From Akkermansiaceae bacterium UBA985 (GTDB lineage Bacteria > Verrucomicrobiota > Verrucomicrobiia > Verrucomicrobiales > Akkermansiaceae), in contig DBBL01000100.1 of the NCBI GenBank assembly GCA_002292185.1, positions 1-7,499 of the forward strand: DNA of 7,499 nt, written 5' to 3'. Positions 5,807 through 7,499 of the stretch are shown here, one piece after another. Positions within the stretch are counted from its first letter, which is position 1; the number at the start of each line of letters is the position of its first letter. The notes under the pieces are model-generated. The model was not told the DNA's origin. It made no database searches and saw nothing but the letters and a program-made list of their open reading frames with translations. A program made the position numbers and the translations under genes.

Positions 5807-6322
5807 TCATCCTCGCTTCTCTTCTGCGCCATCTTTGTGCTTTCTTTACCGGCTCAAGCAAGTGGCAAAAAAACACCGCCAGCTTCGATTTCATTTCACT
5901 TAGAAGGCTCTGCCGTCGAGGCTCCGAAATTTGCCCGCGAATTTAACACCCTTGCAGGGGCGAGATACTTTCGAAAAGTACCAGAGGTTAGCTCAAAAAA
6001 CATCGAAGCATGTAGCCCCTTCCCCGCCGATGACGATCGCACCTACGGCATCGTTTTCAAACTCAACTCGCAAGGCTCCAAACGCCTCAATGAAGTAACC
6101 ACCATGCACCAGGGCAAACTCCTGCTCTCACTGGTCAATGGCCAACCCCTCGGAGTGGTGCGAATTGACAAACCCGTCAGTGATGGGATTTTAGTGATTT
6201 GGAGCGGTGTTACCGAGCAAGAGGTCAAACTGTATGATCAAATAGCACCACGCATTGGAGAAGATCCTAAAAAATGGAAAGCTCGCCTCAAAAAAAACAA
6301 AAAGGAGTCTAAAAAGAGTTGA
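5795..6322 (+). CDS. Small secreted protein with a possible SecD P1-head-like domain
   Basis: A 175-residue protein with a clear signal peptide: hydrophobic core at about 6-19 and cleavage after AQA (20-22). Conserved-looking blocks are ISFHLEGSAVEAPKF (32-46), ARYFRKVPEVSSKNI (56-70), FPADDDRTYGIVFKLNSQGS (76-95) and GKLLLSLVNGQPLG (107-120), followed by DGILVIWSGVTEQEVKLYDQ (130-149). The order (beta strand, small helix, GK followed by a hydrophobic strand with NG, then a strand and an aspartate/glutamate-rich helix) recalls the head of the SecD P1 domain. No SecD membrane part is present, so it is not a secretion channel. I regard it as a conserved secreted family of unknown role. The C-terminus is strongly basic (KKWKARLKKNKKESKKS), which could bind nucleic acid or an anionic envelope polymer. 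The M23 peptidase follows on the same strand after 111 bases. No Shine-Dalgarno is seen. Confidence 0.8.
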   Translation: MNVLSSSLLFCAIFVLSLPAQASGKKTPPASISFHLEGSAVEAPKFAREFNTLAGARYFRKVPEVSSKNIEACSPFPADDDRTYGIVFKLNSQGSKRLNEVTTMHQGKLLLSLVNGQPLGVVRIDKPVSDGILVIWSGVTEQEVKLYDQIAPRIGEDPKKWKARLKKNKKESKKS

Positions 6323-6340
6323 TGGCATCATAGCGGCCCC

Positions 6341-6375
6341 TTCTGTCCAACTCCCTTCCGTCCAACTCCGTTCCG
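6341..6375. repeat. 15-base tandem repeat between two secreted-protein genes
   Basis: TTCTGTCCAACTCCC (6341-6355) is followed directly by TTCCGTCCAACTCCG (6356-6370) and a partial TTCCG (6371-6375). Two positions differ between the full copies. The repeat lies 19 bases after the stop of the secreted protein. It shows no dyad symmetry, so it is not a terminator hairpin; it looks like a slippage product. Confidence 0.75.
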
Positions 6376-6433
6376 CACAGCCCCCCCTCGTGCTGCCTTT
6401 ATTGGGGATGTAACCCATCAGCTCATACTCCGA

Positions 6434-7486
6434 ATGCCTAAAATCATTACCTCTGTCTGCCTCATCGCCCAAGCCCTGATCTTACTGAGCTCATCAGAGG
6501 CCAAGCCCAGTACAGAAACGGTCACGCTGCCCACGATCAACCATCATCTGCTGCACAATGATGAGGAGCGTTTCTATATGTATGTTTACCGTAAATTCGA
6601 AAACCAGGAATCACGGCCATTTACAGGAGGAAAATACGGCTTTGTTCGCAACAAGAAGCGCACGGAAGACGGTGTTATTTGCACCAAGTTTCATGAGGGC
6701 ATAGACATCAAACCGATCAAGCGAGATAGCCGCGGTAATCCTCTGGATGATGTCAACGCCATTGCAGCGGGCAAAGTCGTCTACTGCAATCCAACATCAC
6801 ACCACAGTAGTTACGGCAAGTATGCGGTCATCGAACACCGCTGGCAGGGAGGCCCTATCTACAGCCTCTACGCCCACCTATCCTCGATCAGCGTCCAGGC
6901 AGGACAGAAAATCAATCTCGGCGAAACGCTCGGCAAGCTTGGCTACACGGGTAACGGCATCAATCGGGAGCGTGCCCATCTGCATTTAGAATTGGGGGTG
7001 ATGTTCTGCTCTGACTTCACGCCCTGGCATGACAAATATTTTTCAGATCCCAATCACCACGGCAACTACAACGGAATGAACATCGCCGGCCTCGATGTTG
7101 CTTCTTTCCTGATTGCTAAAAACAAAAATCAAGCGCTCACGATCCCCGAGTTTGTATCCTCCATGCCCGTTCACTATAAAGTGACCATTCCTCGTAATCA
7201 GATCAAAAAAGGCGCTCCTGAACTGCTCAAACGTTATCCATGGATGCTGCAAGCTCAATACCAGAGAAGCACACCATCCTTAGAAATTTCATTCAGCGCC
7301 TCCGGCTTCCCCATTACCATCAGTCCGAGTAAGCGTGTTGTGGCAGCACCCAGCCTTAGCTGGATTCGCGATTGCCGCTCAAAGCATGATTACCACACCA
7401 AAGGTTTTGTCATTGGCTCGGGCCAACGCGCCAGCTTGAGCAAATCCGGCCAACGCTTTATCGAACTCATCTGCGGCCAATTCTGA
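6434..7486 (+). CDS. Secreted M23 family (LytM-type) metallopeptidase
   Basis: A 350-residue exported protein predicted to cut peptide cross-bridges of peptidoglycan in the periplasm. The signal peptide covers about 1-23 (SEA|KPS). The M23 domain spans about 65-215. The zinc motif HxxxD is FHEGIDIKP (H87, D91). The catalytic YAH is at 146-148, and the HxH is AHLHLELG (H182, H184). So all metal ligands (H87, D91, H184) and both catalytic histidines (H148, H182) are present and the enzyme should be active. Also typical are VNAIAAGKVVY (107-117) and the GKLGYTGNG turn (167-175). The C-terminal 130 residues form an extension unlike a LysM or SH3 wall-binding domain, containing TIPEFVSSMPVHYKVTIPRN; their role is unknown. 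The ATG at 6434 starts the signal peptide directly; no Shine-Dalgarno is visible. The gene may be co-transcribed with the secreted protein at 5795. Confidence 0.92.
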   Translation: MPKIITSVCLIAQALILLSSSEAKPSTETVTLPTINHHLLHNDEERFYMYVYRKFENQESRPFTGGKYGFVRNKKRTEDGVICTKFHEGIDIKPIKRDSRGNPLDDVNAIAAGKVVYCNPTSHHSSYGKYAVIEHRWQGGPIYSLYAHLSSISVQAGQKINLGETLGKLGYTGNGINRERAHLHLELGVMFCSDFTPWHDKYFSDPNHHGNYNGMNIAGLDVASFLIAKNKNQALTIPEFVSSMPVHYKVTIPRNQIKKGAPELLKRYPWMLQAQYQRSTPSLEISFSASGFPITISPSKRVVAAPSLSWIRDCRSKHDYHTKGFVIGSGQRASLSKSGQRFIELICGQF

Positions 7487-7497
7487 GCCAATTCTGA
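7476..7497. repeat. 11-base tandem duplication over the peptidase stop codon
   Basis: GCCAATTCTGA occurs at 7476-7486, covering the last codons and the TGA of the M23 gene. It is repeated exactly at 7487-7497, followed by GC at the window edge. The unit is not a multiple of three, but because the first copy already ends in the stop the protein is unchanged. More copies may lie beyond the window. Confidence 0.85.
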
Positions 7498-7499
7498 GC

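Noticed and set aside
5428..5832. 134-codon minus-strand ATG frame across the PEP-CTERM gene end
   Set aside because: It runs through the perfect terminator hairpin and antisense to the PEP-CTERM tail, with implausible composition. The neighbouring frame at 5606-5806 is more protein-like.
6191..6472. 93-codon minus-strand frame over the 15-base repeat
   Set aside because: Its repeated SWTEG peptide is only the translation of the intergenic tandem repeat, and the rest is antisense to two good genes.

Overview
The window looks like chromosomal DNA of a Verrucomicrobiota bacterium (order Verrucomicrobiales or a close relative). The main pointer is a small exported protein with a Verrucomicrobia-style PEP-CTERM tail (VPEPS, short hydrophobic stretch, RRRK). 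Supporting signs are several secreted proteins of families I associate with this phylum and the near absence of Shine-Dalgarno sequences. This assignment is an inference from protein character; no rRNA or tRNA gene is present.

Left part, minus strand (1-2844): a promoter at 2816-2844 reads into an FtsB/DivIC-type division protein (2366-2737, GTG start). A 22-codon ORF in another frame overlaps its start. Then come a secreted protein of unknown function (1506-2255) and, three bases later, a membrane-anchored AsmA-like protein (1-1502). The AsmA-like frame stays open for 500 codons and runs off the left edge. The last two genes are almost certainly co-translated and both act at the cell envelope.

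Middle (3047-4485): a stand-alone phosphate acyltransferase-family protein on the plus strand, whose C-terminal catalytic motif departs from classical phosphotransacetylase, is followed by a hairpin terminator. Facing it is an 81-codon stump of a DUF255/thioredoxin-domain protein that has lost its CxxC centre and everything after it. A gene-poor, AT-rich stretch (4486-4954) follows and carries a good candidate promoter.

Right part, plus strand (4955-7499): the PEP-CTERM protein ends in a perfect 17-bp terminator hairpin. Next are a small secreted protein with a possible SecD P1-head-like domain and a secreted M23 (LytM-type) peptidase with all metal and catalytic residues present. On the minus strand, ending three bases from the same hairpin, lies a 66-codon open frame without an ATG at its beginning. 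It reads like the C-terminal end of a lost gene.

The common theme is envelope biology: division, AsmA-like function, PEP-CTERM sorting and peptidoglycan cleavage. Two small scars of gene loss lie between the intact genes. I see no mobile element, CRISPR array, RNA gene or clearly new multi-gene system. The best leads are the altered acyltransferase, the coupled secreted/AsmA-like pair and the two gene remnants.
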